Shown piece after piece: positions 6,438 to 6,685 of a stretch of DNA of 6,685 bases. Made by a program: the position numbers and the translations under genes. The DNA lies in NCBI GenBank assembly GCA_002395085.1, contig DGVV01000040.1:1-6685 (forward strand). The letters run 5' to 3'. This DNA is from Ruminococcus sp. UBA4275. GTDB taxonomy: Bacteria; Bacillota; Clostridia; Oscillospirales; Ruminococcaceae. The notes below the pieces were generated by a model. That model searched no databases, had not been told where the DNA came from, and saw only the letters and a program-made list of their open reading frames with translations. Position 1 is the first letter of the stretch; every line of letters starts with the position of its first letter.

Positions 6438-6470
6438 GTCGGCACAGTCTGTAGATAAAGTGTCTCCGAC
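6438..6470 (+). other. Imperfect hairpin downstream of pncB
   Basis: GTCGGCAC (6438-6445) can pair with GTG (6460-6462) plus CCGAC (6466-6470), leaving a 3-nt bulge and a 14-nt loop. It is followed by GGATTTATATTG, not a U-run, so it is at best a weak terminator for pncB. It may instead belong to the flank of the repeat element that starts near 6503. Confidence 0.25.
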
Positions 6471-6502
6471 GGATTTATATTGAGGGTGCCGCTCGCTTCG
6501 CA

Positions 6503-6676
6503 TGAATTTGCAGGCAAATTCACCTCAAACTCCCGCTTAAGGGCTACTAGCCCTTAAGAATCCCTTTTTTGGAACAATATGAAAAAGAACGTATTTGCTA
6601 TATTTCACATAAATGGGATTCCAAAGGGATAGTATCCCTTTGGCGGGGTATGGGTGAGTTTGCTTGCAAACTCACC
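6503..6676. repeat. Large inverted repeat built from two copies of a two-hairpin unit
   Basis: Two diverged copies of a roughly 60-base unit face each other about a centre near 6589-6590. The left copy (6503-6564) reads hairpin 1 (TGAATTTGC/GCAAATTCA), a linker ending CCCGC, hairpin 2 (CTTAAGGGCT/AGCCCTTAAG), then GAATCCC. The right copy (6676-6615, other strand) reads GGTGAGTTTGC/GCAAACTCACC, a linker ending CCCCGC, CCAAAGGGAT/ATCCCTTTGG, then GAATCCC. Weaker symmetry continues into the centre, for example AATAT (6576-6580) against ATATT (6600-6604). In the shared stems the copies differ by four complete base-pair swaps (one in hairpin 1, three in hairpin 2), and no stem change is left unpaired; only the two outer pairs of hairpin 1 are missing in the left copy. 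No ORF with a start and ribosome binding site is visible inside. It could be a MITE-like or REP/BIME-like element, or a structured RNA. The right end may continue beyond the window. Confidence 0.85.
6536..6570 (+). terminator. Candidate terminator of pncB inside the repeat
   Basis: A perfect 10-bp stem with a 3-nt loop (6536-6558) is followed by AATCCC and then six T (6565-6570). The T-run begins six bases after the stem, further than in a classical intrinsic terminator, and the right-hand copy of the same hairpin lacks a comparable T-run. It is the best terminator candidate downstream of pncB, about 150 bp past the stop, but uncertain. Confidence 0.35.
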
Positions 6677-6685
6677 GCGGAGTGT

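Noticed and set aside
6481..6685. CRISPR array
   Set aside because: The repeated parts are inverted, only two copies, and lack regular spacers.

Overview
The window looks like a piece of a moderately GC-rich Clostridia chromosome, most like a gut Ruminococcus-type bacterium. I infer this from AGGAG-type ribosome binding sites, sigma-A type promoters and the character of the proteins; no taxonomic marker gene is present. It holds five protein genes. Four lie on the minus strand in one apparent operon. The fifth, pncB, is divergent on the plus strand.

Layout. 1-234 is non-coding except perhaps for an ORF fragment running off the left edge; it contains the hairpin that closes the minus-strand operon (200-228). 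Reading the operon in its own direction: ahcY (4699-3455, S-adenosylhomocysteine hydrolase), a 99-bp gap with a strong hairpin, a purine nucleoside phosphorylase fused to a GNAT acetyltransferase domain (3355-2036), a free-standing GNAT acetyltransferase (2020-1565), and an amidohydrolase of the SAH/MTA/adenosine deaminase type (1503-235). The 4700-4905 intergenic region carries two good back-to-back promoters. pncB (4906-6390, nicotinate phosphoribosyltransferase) follows. From 6391 to the right edge I see no gene. That stretch holds a large structured inverted repeat (6503-6676) whose two arms differ by paired, compensating substitutions.

How the genes work together (inference from families). 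AhcY splits S-adenosylhomocysteine, the inhibitory by-product of SAM-dependent methylation, into homocysteine and adenosine, an equilibrium that favours synthesis unless products are removed. The deaminase can turn adenosine into inosine (or SAH into S-inosylhomocysteine). The phosphorylase, whose residues predict 6-oxopurine specificity, can split inosine into hypoxanthine and ribose-1-phosphate. The operon thus reads as an SAH-clearance and purine-salvage unit. The two acetyltransferase modules have no obvious substrate in this scheme. pncB makes the NAD precursor NaMN, and AhcY carries bound NAD, but a functional link between the two divergent units is only suggestive.

Most noteworthy: the phosphorylase-acetyltransferase fusion, and the 174-bp inverted repeat with four compensated base-pair changes and no half-compensated ones in the shared stems.
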